A stretch of 64,000 nt of DNA from Chelydra serpentina (lineage: Eukaryota; Chordata; Testudines; Chelydridae), in the NCBI GenBank assembly GCA_037349315.1, contig JBAIAC010000027.1, forward strand, positions 19,630,001 through 19,694,000, in the 5' to 3' direction. Position 1 is the stretch's first letter; each line of letters starts with the position of its first letter. Below, in pieces: positions 32,826 through 44,004 of this stretch. The notes under the pieces are model-generated. The model was not told the origin of the DNA. It did no database searches and saw only the letters and a program-made list of their open reading frames with translations. The position numbers and the translations under genes are program-made.

Positions 32826-33105
32826 CTTGAAGAGCGTGGTGCCCGGCTCCCGCCCGGCCAGTGTACTGCTGTCCACCAGCTGGGCCACCCGGGGGTCATC
32901 CACCTTCATGAAGTCGCTGACCAGGTCGGTGACCTCCACCAGCCACTCGGGTCCCAGCATGGTGATGACCTGGTCGGTGCCCTCCGAGGAGGTGGTGTGG
33001 AACTGGGTGAAGACCTGCAGGGTGGCGTGCTGGTATTGCAGGGTGCAGCCCCGGCTCTGCTTCCGCTCGTCCTCGTCCTCGTCATCCTCGCTCTCCCGCA
33101 CTGAC
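32826..33105 (-). CDS. TMEM132E: TMEM132E internal exon with acidic run
   Basis: This is a 280-bp exon (one base completing a split codon, then 93 codons) with an acceptor (cccccag, 33107-33106) and a donor (gtacgg from 32825). It begins with a strongly acidic, low-complexity stretch (ESEDDEDEDE, about residues 4-13), then RGCTLQYQHATLQVFTQF, TSSEGTDQVITMLGPEW and the LVEVTDLVSDFMKV segment. The acidic run is encoded by GAG/GAC repeats and is expected to vary in length between species. The remainder is a well-conserved part of the TMEM132 extracellular region. It ends GTTLFK and joins in phase 0 to VVSPL of the next exon. Confidence 0.92.
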
Positions 33106-33259
33106 CTGGGGGCACGAGACAGAGCAGGTACAAGGTAAGAGAGGCCAGAGACAGGTGAGTGACTCATCACAGGAATGAGGTACTGGCTAGGTGGCGATAC
33201 TGCTGGGAAGGATCTGGGGGCTATCGGGGATCACAAACTGAGCCGGAGCCAACCGCGTG

Positions 33260-34089
33260 AGGCAGTTGCAAAAAGGGCTGTATTAACGGGAGTGTCGTAG
33301 GCAAGACCCGGGAGGTAACTGTCCTGCTCCACTCAGCACGCCTCAGCGGGAGTGCTGGGTCCAATTCCGGGTGCCGCTCGGTCAGACACGTGATCAAACT
33401 GGAGAGCCACAAAAAGGATGGAAGGTTTAGAAACCCTGACCTGGGAGGAGAGGGGGACAGAACGGAGTGTATTCAGATTCTAGAGAAGAGAAGATTTGGG
33501 GGCACCTGAGAACAGCCATCAAATATGTAAAGAGCTGTTAAAAGGAGGGTGAGGATCAACTGGTCTCCATGCCCACTGAGGCAGGCCTGGCTCCAGGCAC
33601 CAGCTAAAGAAGCAGATGCTTGGGGCGGCCAATACCAAGGGGCGGCACTCCGTCTGCTATCGGGGCAGCACGTCCGGGTCTTGGGCGGCGGGTCCCTCAG
33701 TCCCTCTCAGAGCGAAGGACCTGCCGCCGAACTGTCGCCAAAGCGTGGAGCGGCGTGATCGCGCTGCCACGGCTTTTTTTTTTCCCCCGCTTGGGGCAGC
33801 AGAAAACCTGGAGCTGGCCCTGCACTGAGGTCAGGACAAGCAATCAGCTTAGCTTGCGGCAAAGGAAAGTCAGGTTAGACATTAGGAAACATTTTCTAGC
33901 TCTAAGAATATTCAGACTATGGAACGGGTGACCTAGGCGGGATCCCCGTCGTTGAAGGTTTTACCAACAGGTTGGGCAAACGCCTGTCAGGGATGGTCTA
34001 CGTTTACTTGCTCCTGCTTCAGAGCAGAAGGTGTGGACGAAAAGACTTCCTGATTTCCCCTCCTGCCCTACAGATCTGTGATTCTATCA
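33260..34089 (+). mobile_element. Degenerate CR1 LINE 3' part interrupted by a hAT-type element
   Basis: CR1-like sequence on the plus strand resembling the RT C-terminal end and 3' UTR (CAAACTGGAGAGCC, GGTTTAGAAACCCTGACC, ACATTAGGAAACATTTTCT), ending TGTGATTCTAT. A 241-bp element (33582-33822) with an 8-bp target duplication splits it. It lies in the TMEM132E intron upstream of the 33105 exon, opposite to the gene. Confidence 0.85.
33582..33822. mobile_element. Non-autonomous hAT-type DNA transposon, nested in CR1
   Basis: It begins CAGGCCTGGCTCCAGG and ends CCTGGAGCTGGCCCTG, so the terminal inverted repeats of 16 bp match at 13 positions. It is flanked by exact 8-bp duplications CACTGAGG (33574-33581 and 33823-33830). 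CAGG termini plus an 8-bp duplication are the hAT hallmark. It has no transposase; internal sequence includes GGGGCGGC-like motifs and a T run near 33772. It inserted after the CR1 it interrupts. Confidence 0.88.
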
Positions 34090-34109
34090 CAGGTGGCTCA
34101 ATATATACG

Positions 34110-34230
34110 CCAGGCTCCTTCATTTCCAGCTCAGCTGTTACCGTGCAGCTCAGCAGCCTCCATGCTCCACCCCAGAAGTAGCTGCAATTCAGCGGTGAGG
34201 CCTGTATCTAAATCAAGCTGTGCAATAGCA
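34110..34230 (+). repeat. Dispersed CCCCAGAGGTGGC repeat, diverged copy
   Basis: Core GCTCCACCCCAGAAGTAGCT then GCAATTCAGCGG; the most diverged of the five copies. Confidence 0.5.
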
Positions 34231-34457
34231 TTGCTACAGATAGCAAACCACCCCCGGGGGGGAGAAGACCACATGGGCAGCTGGCTGACAAAAGGGTCCT
34301 GGATGCAGGTGGCATAGGACGGCCGATCCCACAGCACGTGGCATTTGCTGTCGGAGGGGATGGGGTTATTGTGAAGGGCTGGGGCCAGCACTCTTGGTGC
34401 ATCCTGAACAAAAGGCCTCGGGCAACTGTACGAATGGGAGTTGAAAGGGTGTGTAGG

Positions 34458-34579
34458 TAGGGTGACCAGACAGCAAAGGTGAAAAATCGGGACGGGGTGA
34501 GGGGTAGTAGGAGCCTATATAAGTAAAAGACCCAAAAATCGGGACTGTCCCTATAAAATCGGGACGTCTGGTCACCCTA
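34458..34579 (+). mobile_element. Short hAT-type MITE with exact 8-bp target duplication
   Basis: Starts TAGGGTGACCAGACAG, ends CTGGTCACCCTA, with exact flanking duplications TGTGTAGG (34450-34457 and 34580-34587). 122 bp, close to the copy at 18208. Intronic in TMEM132E. Confidence 0.92.
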
Positions 34580-35059
34580 TGTGTAGGGCACGTGCTCTGT
34601 ATATTAGGTGACTTACGGTAGCTCCTAGGTACCTCCGTCCTGAACCAGGACCCCGTTGTGCTGGGCACTGTACATTATTTATTAGGGGAATTATGGTAGT
34701 GTAGAGGAACCCATCCTGGAGCACGGGCAAAGGACCCCTCCCTGGATCTCCCCCCCCTCCAGCCGTCCCTGTCCCTCTCCAGAACAAAGGAGTTGCTGTT
34801 GTTTCCAACAGCTGAAATTAGCAGCCTGCAACAACTGTAAAACATGGAAGAGGAGACAGGGGGATTGTGGGTGCTAAAGTCCCTGCAGATCGGCCTGCGG
34901 GCACCTGCTGGTTACGTGCACATTCATGACTTGGCCTGTGCGTGGGGCCGAGGGAGGGTGTACCTGGGTGCATGCGTGTACGTGGCACACACGCGTGCCT
35001 GGGGATATGCCCATCTGCGGATGTGCATGTGAGTGTGAATGCAGTTCCTCTGCAGCGTG

Positions 35060-35250
35060 GGGCACGGGTCACTTGCTGGAGGAGTCTCTGCACCTTGAAG
35101 TCTTTAAACCGGGATTTGAGGATTTCAATCGCTCAGAGGCAGGCGAGAGGATTATTGCAGCAGTGGGTGGGTGAGATTCTGTGGCCTGCGTTGTGCAGGA
35201 GGTCAGACTAGATGATCATAATGGTCCCGTCTGACCTTAAAGTCTATGAG
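35060..35250 (+). mobile_element. CR1 3' fragment
   Basis: Reads TTGAAGTCTTTAAACC, TTATTGCAGCAGTGGG, GGAGGTCAGACTAGATGATC and GACCTTAAAGTCTATGAGTC, a CR1-like 3' UTR. Intronic in TMEM132E, opposite to the gene. Confidence 0.75.
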
Positions 35251-35572
35251 TCTGTGTGCATATGGACGTATGTGCCCATAAGTGTGTCCATGCGTGTGTG
35301 CATTCGCATAGGCGGCTACGGGTGCTTGTGTACATGCACACGTGTGCAGGTATCGGTGCATACATGGATGTGTCTTGCATTGCCTCCGCCCTGGGCCCTC
35401 TCTCCCCTCAGAGTCTGGCTGAGCGCGGCCTGCACAGAGTCATTGTGCCCGGCAAAGGCCGCTCTTCCAGCCCCTCGGAGCTGGGGGGGCAGCAGGAGGG
35501 CCCCTGGTGAGTCGGGCTGCATGCTGCCCCCTTTGTCTCGCTCTGCGGTGCCCTCCAGTGGCCGAGCAGGGA

Positions 35573-35751
35573 GAATCATAGAATCTCAGGGTTGGAAGGG
35601 ACCTTAGGAGGTCATCTAGTCCAACCCCCTGCTCAAAGCAGGATCAATCCCCAATTTTTGCCCCAGATCCCTAAATGGCCCCCTCAAGGATTGAACTCAC
35701 AACCCTGGGTTTAGCAGGCCAATGCTCAAACCACTGAGCTATCCCTTCCCC
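35573..35751 (-). mobile_element. tRNA-derived SINE with CR1-type 3' tail (copy 4)
   Basis: Same family and strand as the copy at 29589-29776, differing at few positions. It lies in a TMEM132E intron about 230 bp past the donor of the exon ending at 35979. The head again shows the A/B-box-like motifs and the tail ends in the TTCTATGATTCT motif. No clear target-site duplication was found. Confidence 0.92.
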
Positions 35752-35761
35752 TGCTCCATTA

Positions 35762-36325
<564 letters not shown>

Positions 36326-36474
36326 TTAGCAATGGTATTGTATTAAAGGGGAAGGTGTCCAGGGACGGGGCCCTGCATGGCTTTCGACCCTCTGGAGGAT
36401 TGGGAATCGGGGGTGTGATCCTGCTAGCTAGTGGGCGGCCCCTGGAGGCGCCGACCGCCCCCCATGGACATATG

Positions 36475-36610
36475 ATCCAGTGGAGAGAATGGTCTTGGGG
36501 CGCCCTAGGCTCTGTCACTGACTTGCTGTGTGACCACAGGCAAATGCCTGCTGTGCCTCAGTTTACCCACCAGTAAAATAAAGATAATGCTACTGACTTT
36601 CCTTTGTAAG
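36475..36610 (+). repeat. MIR-like SINE in TMEM132E intron
   Basis: CTGACTTGCTGTGTGACCAC then GCCTCAGTTTACCCACCAGT and AAAATAAAGATAATGCTAC: a typical MIR core and 3' part. Confidence 0.8.
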
Positions 36611-36879
36611 GACTTTCCTTTGTTCTGCATCTTTTTGAAACTTCTCCAACTGCGTCAAAGTGATGGAGAATTTACGTGACTTGTCCCGGGTCGTACGGGG
36701 AGAGCTAAGAATTGAACCATCAGCTCCTAAATCCTTAAACACAAGCCCACCCTTGCTCTGCACCCAGCCCTGAAAGAAATATTAGAACCAGCTCTATAAA
36801 CACAGCGAGCCCTCCACACCTCTGGTATTCAGCGCCGAGTGGATAAGCCAATTGCATTAGACATGCCTCTCCCATGTGC

Positions 36880-37215
36880 CAGCGGCACGTCTTGGAACAA
36901 TTTATTTAACGGAAGCAATCCCTATTAGCCGTGCATTGTTGCTAATGTATTTACATGGTATCTGCCTTTAAGGTGCTATTCACTGGCACCCCCGCCACCG
37001 TCATTAACGTTAATACCTTGAGATGTTTCTGCATCGAATCAATTTTAATCCCATTGTTGTGTCTCCCCCATTCTTTCCTTTCCATTTATGCAAATAACAT
37101 TAGTGAAATGTGCTCTAAACCAAATATATCCGGAGGGGGCCGCTTATTACCGACCAATCCAAGCCAATTAAGGAGCTAAGGGAGGAAATTACTAATGGAT
37201 TGCTCATGTTTCTTC
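36880..37215 (-). promoter_or_regulatory. Candidate conserved non-coding element in TMEM132E intron
   Basis: Unique, moderately AT-rich block with several homeodomain-like sites (GCCAATTAAGGAG, TTTATGCAAATAACATTAG, CATTAACGTTAATACC) in otherwise GC-rich DNA, about 700-1,030 bp upstream of the exon at 36184 in gene orientation. Assigned on composition alone. Confidence 0.3.
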
Positions 37216-37705
37216 TTAGGGCGGTAAGTCAAGAATGCAACATTGCCTGCCCGTAGGGTGGAAGGAGGATCTCACAGGAGAGACTCTGATACTGTTCCAG
37301 GTCTCCATGTCGCCTGTGTTTCTGTGAGTGCAATTCCACACCTGCAAATCATCCAGCCTGTCTTTCTGCACCCGAGATTGGCCGCTGACCCATCTGCCTC
37401 TGCAGATCAGCTCAGTTGGATGCACCCAGCTTGGTTTGCGGTTTCAGAAAAACATGTGAGCTCGATGACGGACAGATGCAAAACGCTCTCCCCTGAAACA
37501 GCGGCGGTGGCTGCAAATCAGGTCTGCTTGGGGATGTTCGCAAAAGGGCTCAGCACCCAGGATGGGGCCTGGTTTTCTCAAGCACTTGGTGTGCTGGATG
37601 CAGGTTGGGCACTGAGTGCCCTGGAATATGTGGCTGGGTCACAATCGGATGCTTGTGCAAATCTGGCCCTTGTTTAGGTGTCTATCTAAAGGGGAGCTGA
37701 AATCT

Positions 37706-38556
37706 TGGAATCTGGCCTGGATTGCAGGCGCTAAACCCTGGGGAATCTGGCCCCGATTGTGGGCGCTAAACCCTGGGGAATCTGGCCCCGATTGTGGGCG
37801 CTGAGTCCTGGGGAATCTGGCCCCGGTTGTGGGCGCTGAGCCCTGGGGAATCCGGCCCCGGTTGTGGGCGCTGAGCCCTGGGGAATCCGGCCCCAGTTGT
37901 GGGCGCTGAGCCCTGGGGAATCTGGCCCCGATCGTGAGCGCTGAGCCCTGGGGAATCCAGCCCCGATCGTGGGCGCTGAGCCCTGGGGAATCCAGCCCTG
38001 GTTGTGGGCGCTGAATCGTGGGGAATCCGGCCTGATCACGGGCGCTGAGCCCTGGGGAATCCGGCCCCGATCGTGGGCGCTGAGCCCTGGGGAATCCGGC
38101 CCCGATCGTGGGCGCTGAGCCCTGGGGAATCCAACCCCAGTTGTGGGCGCTGAGCCCTGGGGAATCCGGCCCCGATCGTGGGCGCTGAGCCCTGGGGAAT
38201 CCAGCCCCGATCATGGGCGCTGAGCCCTGGGGAATCCAACCCCAGTTGTGGGTGCTGAGCCCTGGGGAATCTGGCCCCGAACGTGGGCGCTGAGTGCTGG
38301 GGAATCCGGCCCCGATCGTGGGCGCTGAGCCCTGGGGAATCCAACCCCAGTTGTGGGTGCTGAGCCCTGGGGAATCTGGCCCCGATTGTGGGCGCTGAGC
38401 CCTGGGGAATCCAACCCCAGTTGTGGGTGCTGAGCCCTGGGGAATCTGGCCCCGATCGTGGGCGCTGAGCCCTGGGGAATCCAACCCCAGTTGTGGGCGC
38501 TGAGCCCCGGGGAATCTGGCCCCAGTTGTGGTGCTGAACCGTGGGGAATCCAGCCA
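37706..38556. repeat. 35-bp minisatellite, about 24 copies
   Basis: Units of 35 bp, CCCTGGGGAATCCGGCCCCG + ATCGTGGGCGCTGAG with C/T and G/A variation, largely at CpG sites. Because the unit lacks stops in all minus frames, a 281-residue open frame appears on the minus strand, but it has no start context or domain. In the 12.7-kb TMEM132E intron. Confidence 0.92.
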
Positions 38557-39828
38557 TGAGCTCTTTCACCAACCAGACCCTATACCCTGGAGCAGGCGGG
38601 TGGTGGGCGGATGAGAAGGGGTATTTCATTTCCCGAGCTCTCCTTGGCCCCGACGTTGATATCAGATAGACACAAGCTCAGCATGTCTGCAAAGACAATC
38701 TCAGCTGTGCCGGGGCTGCGTCTGAATAAAGATGAGCTCTGAAATGAATCTCCCGGTGAAGGAGGACTCTGGATATTGTGCCGTTGATCACAGTAATATG
38801 ATGGTCTGCTGCTCATGCTACCTTAGGTAATAAATTCACCCGCTCGGCTGGTCTGGGGCCACCGGCTTTTCAATTCACTGAAAGCCACTCGCCCTGTTCG
38901 ATGATGGAGCGGCCCTGTTATAAAGCTACTGTATATTAGCTCTTAAATGTACTGCACTCTATTACGGCCATGCTTGGAGTAACCTGAGCTGAAGGGTTCA
39001 CGTCTAAGCGTCGAGTGAGGACAGCAGGGCCGGTCTGGGCAAGGAGCCGATAGCCAGCTGGGATGCCACCTTCACGCTCACCATCTGGCCACTTTGTCCT
39101 CCAAGAGCAGCTACAGAGGCACCGGTATTGATGCTACAAATTTCCTCCTCCTCCACGCGTATGTGGCTCCCGGGTGGCCGAGGGGAACCCAGAATGGCCT
39201 CTGCTCCTCTCTTGTGGCTCAGAGCAATAGGCCCTTCTCCACCGAGCATTGCACCCGGTACCCGCACTCCTCTGGGGCCTCCATCCGCTTCAGCACAGTT
39301 TACATCTTCCTTAAAAAGACCCCGTGTTTCTAGCTTTTGTGGCTGCGGAGAAGATCCCGGGGCTTGGACCCAGGCTTGCGAGGGGGAAGGGTTTTCTGAC
39401 TCGGCTCAGCCAGGCGGGATGTAGGTCGTGGGTGCCTCCCGGGAGGGTGCTCCTCTACCTCGACTTTGCTGAGTTCATTGGCCCCGGGCAGGATCTGGTC
39501 CCAAAGAAGCTGAGTTGAGCCTACGCACGACAGAACTACCAGCGTCAGCCCAGGGGGTGATCTTACCCATGGTGGGGGAGACCATCAGTCACCCCCCTTC
39601 AGCCACAATTTCCTTCCTCTGCTCTCAGCAAACAGCTGTGAAACCCTCCGACAAAGTGTGTGTCTTCAACCCCCCTCCAGCGGCAGGCCCATATAGAAGA
39701 TAACAACCTACTACTGCTACCAGATCTCCATTAGCTGAGCTGGTAGAGGACTGTGCTGGGGATCTAAAGAACCCAGCCGTTGTTGTTGCTGTTTTCATTT
39801 TTAAGCGTTAAAAAACACTGGCTATTAC

Positions 39829-41030
39829 TGTGATGCACACAGCCACATTTTTCATAGAAATACTGTGATATGAATATGGCATAACTGAGATATGTTTTAT
39901 GCAAGATGGGTCATGTGAGGTGTCATTGGAAAGGTTATGATTTACTGAATGTGATGATCCAATTTGTATGCATGTATCATTTCTGTATCTGAAGTTAGGA
40001 ATATTGACTATGTAACAATTACAACTGTGTATGTATTTGGGGGAACACCCACCAGACAGCAGGCAATCAGCCTCAATGGGCCATTCGGAAGAACAATAAG
40101 TTTTGGAAGATACTAATCTCCCGCCTTCCTGAGAAGCTCCCCTTTGACACTACAGGGTCAGGTGATCATGTCACCTGTTACTAGACCCCCATCTTGGGCT
40201 TTCAGTGTTTTTCCATGAAGAGGGGGTGGGAGTGAGACTTGGAAACAAAAGATTCCTGCCTGATGTACATTCTGTTTAATGCTGGGAAGTAAGGCAACCA
40301 GGACTCTTCTCCATTGTCTCCTCACCCAAGAAGGAAGATTGCTAAAAACACCTGAAGGGAAAGGAACTAAACTAAGGGAAAGGCAGGGGCTGAGTCCAGG
40401 CTGAGACAGGGGTCCAGTCTGCAAAGAGAAATAATGAACTCTAAGCTACAGAAACTCTGCAACCTGCCTAAAACAATATTTAGGGTGAGAAATTACATTT
40501 TGTAGCCTGTTTCGTGAGTGCATTAAGCTTAGTTTGCGGGTTTGTTTTATTTGCTCAGTGGTCTGCTTTGTTCTGTTTGCTATCCCTTAGAATCACTTAC
40601 AATTTACCTTTTGGAGTTAATAGACTTATTTCTTGTTTATTTCAAAACCCAGTTTGTGCAATTCATATCTGGGGGGTGGGGGAAAGCCGTGCATATCTCT
40701 CTCCACATTGAGGGAGAGGGTGAATTTTTATGAGCTTGCGCTGTGCAGATCTTTCTATACAGCGCAAGACAATATTATTTTGGGTTTACACCCCAAAGGT
40801 GGTGTGCACGTGAGTGCTGGCCATTCCCCTAGCTAAGTCCTCCCACACAGAGCTGATTTCAGTCTGTGTCTGCCGCTGGGTGTGTGCTGGAGAAGGCTTG
40901 AGAGCCTAGCATGGCAAGAACAGGATGAGGAAACCCAGGCTGGTGGAAAAGGCGGGCTCAGTGAGACCCCACTGAGCACACTGGTGCACATCAGATGGCA
41001 CCCCAGGAGGGAGGGGTTCACCCCGTCACA
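39829..41030 (+). mobile_element. Solo LTR, 1.2 kb, with 5-bp target duplication
   Basis: Begins TGTGATGC and ends CCCGTCACA, giving the TG...CA ends and short inverted TGTGA/TCACA termini of an LTR. It is flanked by exact ATTAC duplications at 39824-39828 and 41031-41035. No gag/pol/env coding sequence lies on either side, so this is a solo LTR left by recombination. A 5-bp duplication is compatible with a Gypsy-type or endogenous retroviral element; sequence alone does not decide. Located in the 12.7-kb TMEM132E intron, opposite to the gene. A related fragment is at about 13945-14053. Confidence 0.85.
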
Positions 41031-41744
41031 ATTACATCCAGAAAAATGATGTTAAAAGAACATTAAGATTGCCCAGGCCCCCTGCCTCCTTTAGTGCACA
41101 GGGCGGACGGTGCTCTGCGAAAGAGCAGCTATTCAATACTTCATTCATCCTCATCATCCCATGGGCGGCCCCAGGCCTTACCATTCAAACCCTGCTCTGA
41201 TTGCAGAACAGTTCGTTTCCTCCCGGGCTTCTCAGCGGTGCTCTCAATGTAGTCCCTTAATCCTTTCCCAATGTTCATGCATTTATCTTCCTGGCTCCCC
41301 AGTCAGGCTAGGTGCTCTAATGGTCTCCGGGGGATTGCGGCACAGAGATGAAGGCCAGAATTGTCAAACGTGGCATCTCCTTTTAGGTGCCCAAAGGCAA
41401 AAGGCCTGATTTTTCAGAGCACCAAGTACGTGACAGCACTTCCTATGTTCAGCGCAGAGCTCTCATCGACCTCAGTGGGGAGGGCTCCCAAAGCAAATCG
41501 GACCGCGGGGTCTCAGGTTGGGCGCTCAGAACAGGAGAAGCAGACGGAGGCTCCCTGTGCAAAGTTTGCTTTAGGAGCTCTGTGGCAGAAGCAGGGCCAG
41601 ACTCCAGTTCGCCAGGGCACCACTCAAATGCCTTCACCGGGAGAGTCTCCTTTCTCTTCCTGCAGCCTCTGCCTCATTCACTGCACTGCAACGAGCGAGG
41701 CAGGGCTCCTCCAGATAACATCCTGTGCACTGAATGAGGCAGGG

Positions 41745-42425
41745 GGCCCGTGGAAAGAAGTAGGCTGCGATCCTGGCATTAAAGACTTGATCATAATGCA
41801 TATGCCCAAGGAGGCTGAATTAAGGCCGCACGGGCAACTTTACTTGTGCCATTTCCTAACCTTTGAGTGCTTTGACTTTGCAGCCTTCGTGTTTTTGTAA
41901 CGCCCCCTTTTTCGGGTGTGATCTCTCTGTGCCCTCTCTGCGTACACAGCGGCGGCCGCCATGCTCAGCTCCCCAGCTCATTCAATTACTTCCAGGAACA
42001 GATAGCAGATTCCGCTCTGTAATCTGTGATTTATGGCACAGGTTTATAGCCCTGACACCGCAGTCGTACTCCCCAATCTCTCCAGGTAACAGAAAGCTCC
42101 TGCGGAACAAATCTCAGCCACAAACAAAAAATAACTCAGCCAGAGATTGCAAGGAGGCGGCTCATGGAAAGCAGAAGGCAAAGTTTGTGGGGCCGGAGGG
42201 TTGCACGGTCCATTATTCATCATGTGCATGTGTCCGCTCCCCCTGGGGGCAGGGGCAGTGGGTAAATAGATTTATGAGCAGGAAGGCAGCGCATTAACCA
42301 GTTTAAGTGTCTTGGAGTCCATCCTGAAGTGTATTATTGCCACAGTGTTTTATCACGCTGCAGAGAGCGGGGCTCCATAAATTAGAGTAGGGGGCTGTAA
42401 ATCGCGCAGCCGAGAGCTTTCATCT
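41745..42425 (-). promoter_or_regulatory. Candidate conserved non-coding element in TMEM132E intron
   Basis: Unique sequence between the solo LTR and the 39-bp minisatellite, with GATCATAATGCATATGC, GGTCCATTATTCATCATGTG and TTTATCACGCTGCAGAG stretches, and no repeat signature. Composition-based only. Confidence 0.25.
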
Positions 42426-42735
42426 GGGACTCGGGTAAAGGTTCTCCGGTCGTGTCCGTCACGCCCCGGGCCCCAGTCTCTCTCGGCGTGAACCTGGGGC
42501 TGGAGAGCGCAGACTGCAGGGTCTGGCTGCTCTGGGGGCCCAGGGAACAAGCTAGGCAGCGTCCGCGCCTGGGAGCTGCCTCGGGGTCAGGGAGGGAGGC
42601 TGGCCCAGTAGTCACAGCACTTGTCTGGGAGCTGGCCAGCGCCATGCCTGCCTCTGCCACCACTCCCCACACAGCCCTGAGGGAGTCACTTAGCGCCCCT
42701 TCCGGGAGACATGGGTAACAGTGCTGCCGCGAGTC

Positions 42736-43505
42736 TCTACTGGGGTAAATCACCATAGCCCCATGGGCCAGATCCCCAGTGGGGTAAATCACCATAGCCC
42801 CATGGGCCAGATCCCCAGTGGGGTAAGAAGCGACAAAGGGTCCTGTGGCACCTTATAGACTAACAGAGGTATTGAAGCATAAGCTTTCGTGGGTGAATAC
42901 CCACTTCTTCGGATGTAAGCAGTGGAAATGCGTGGATATCTGCCTCTGGACATTTCCACTGCTTGCATCCGAAGAAGTGGGTATTCACCCACAAAAGCTT
43001 ATGCTCCAATACCTCTGTTAGTCTATAAGGTGCCACAGGACCCTTTGTCGCTTCTACAGATCCAGACTAACACAGCTACCCCTCTGATACCAGTGGGGTA
43101 AATCACCATAGCCCCATGGGGTCAATCACCATAGCCCCATGGGCCAGAGCCCCAGTGGGGAAAATCACCATAGCCCCATGGGCCAGATCCCCAGTGGGGA
43201 AAATCACCATAGCCCCATGGGCCAGAGCCCCAGTGGGGTCAATCACCATAGCCCCATGGGCCAGAGCCCCAGTGGGGAAAATCACCATAGCCCCTTGGGC
43301 CAGATCCCCACTGGGGTAAATCACCATAGATCCATGGGCCAGATCCCCAGTGGGGGTAAATCACCAAAGCTCCATGGGCCAGATCCCCAGTGGGGTAAAT
43401 CACCATAGCCCCATGGGCCAGATCCCTAGTGGGGGTAAATCACCATAGCTCCATTGGAGTCAGTGGGGCAAATCCCCACCAGGGGTAAATCAGCCATAGC
43501 TCCAC
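42736..43505. repeat. 39-bp minisatellite (interrupted)
   Basis: Units of the form CCAGTGGGGTAAATCACCAT + AGCCCCATGGGCCAGATCC, about 13 copies with small changes; the last units near 43430-43505 are degenerate. Interrupted by the palindromic insertion at 42826-43090. The open frames across it are repeat artefacts. In the large TMEM132E intron. Confidence 0.9.
42826..43090. mobile_element. Palindromic (foldback) insertion in a minisatellite
   Basis: Two 105-bp arms in opposite orientation (42826-42930 and 42951-43055) separated by a 20-bp loop, differing at about three positions. Arm sequence includes GTCCTGTGGCACCTTATAGA and TGGGTGAATACCCACTTCTT. A 35-bp tail follows (CAGACTAACACAGCTACC, ending CTCTGATAC). 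It is flanked by CAGTGGGGTA at 42816-42825 and 43091-43100, a likely 10-bp target duplication, since the 39-bp array would otherwise read straight through. No coding capacity. The class is not certain; a truncated, head-to-head Penelope-like or similar retroelement is one possibility. Confidence 0.75.
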
Positions 43506-43579
43506 TGGCTCCTGCCATTCAAACGCACGTGCAAGATTCCCAGCCCCAGCGTCACCCACTGCACCCGGCTGGCCCCTGG

Positions 43580-43720
43580 CACTTTCTGTACACACAGCCT
43601 GGCCTACACCTCTGCCCTGTGCTTCGTGGCCGCCTCCCACGCCGCTGCACCCCAGAGGTGGCTGCATGTCAGCGGGGCTCCGTGCGTGGCGTTTGGGAAG
43701 CACTCTGGCAATCCTGTGGC
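43580..43720 (+). repeat. Dispersed CCCCAGAGGTGGC repeat, intronic copy
   Basis: Core GCACCCCAGAGGTGGCTGCA then TGTCAGCG. In the large TMEM132E intron, just before the GATA array. Confidence 0.55.
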
Positions 43721-43850
43721 ATGAAGGGCACGCTAGCATTGATCTCCTGCCTCTGAGCAACGTCCGTCCCCCCCAACACACCACGATGGTGAGCCTGCTG
43801 CATGGCACCGGTCTAATGCCAACAGCTAGAGAGAGGGGGCAGGGGAGAGA

Positions 43851-43912
43851 GAGATAGATAGAGGGTGTCTGGGGATAGATAGATAGATAGATAGATAGAG
43901 GGTGTGTATGGG

Positions 43913-43962
<50 letters not shown>

Positions 43963-44004
43963 GGGTGTGTATGGGGATGGATGGATGGATGCATAGATAG
44001 ATAG
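43851..44004. repeat. GATA microsatellite with the same spacer as at 7.9-8.6 kb
   Basis: GATA runs separated by GAGGGTGTCTGGGGATAGAT and GAGGGTGTGTATGGGGATAG. In the large TMEM132E intron, 36 kb from the sister array. A short GATG run closes it. Confidence 0.93.

Noticed and set aside
37639..38629. 281- and 197-codon frames over the 35-bp array
   Set aside because: Period 35 bp makes a 35-residue pattern by frame cycling. Repeat artefact.
37706..43505. Regular 35-bp and 39-bp arrays as CRISPR-like repeats
   Set aside because: Units are contiguous without unique spacers, in vertebrate intron DNA, with no cas genes.
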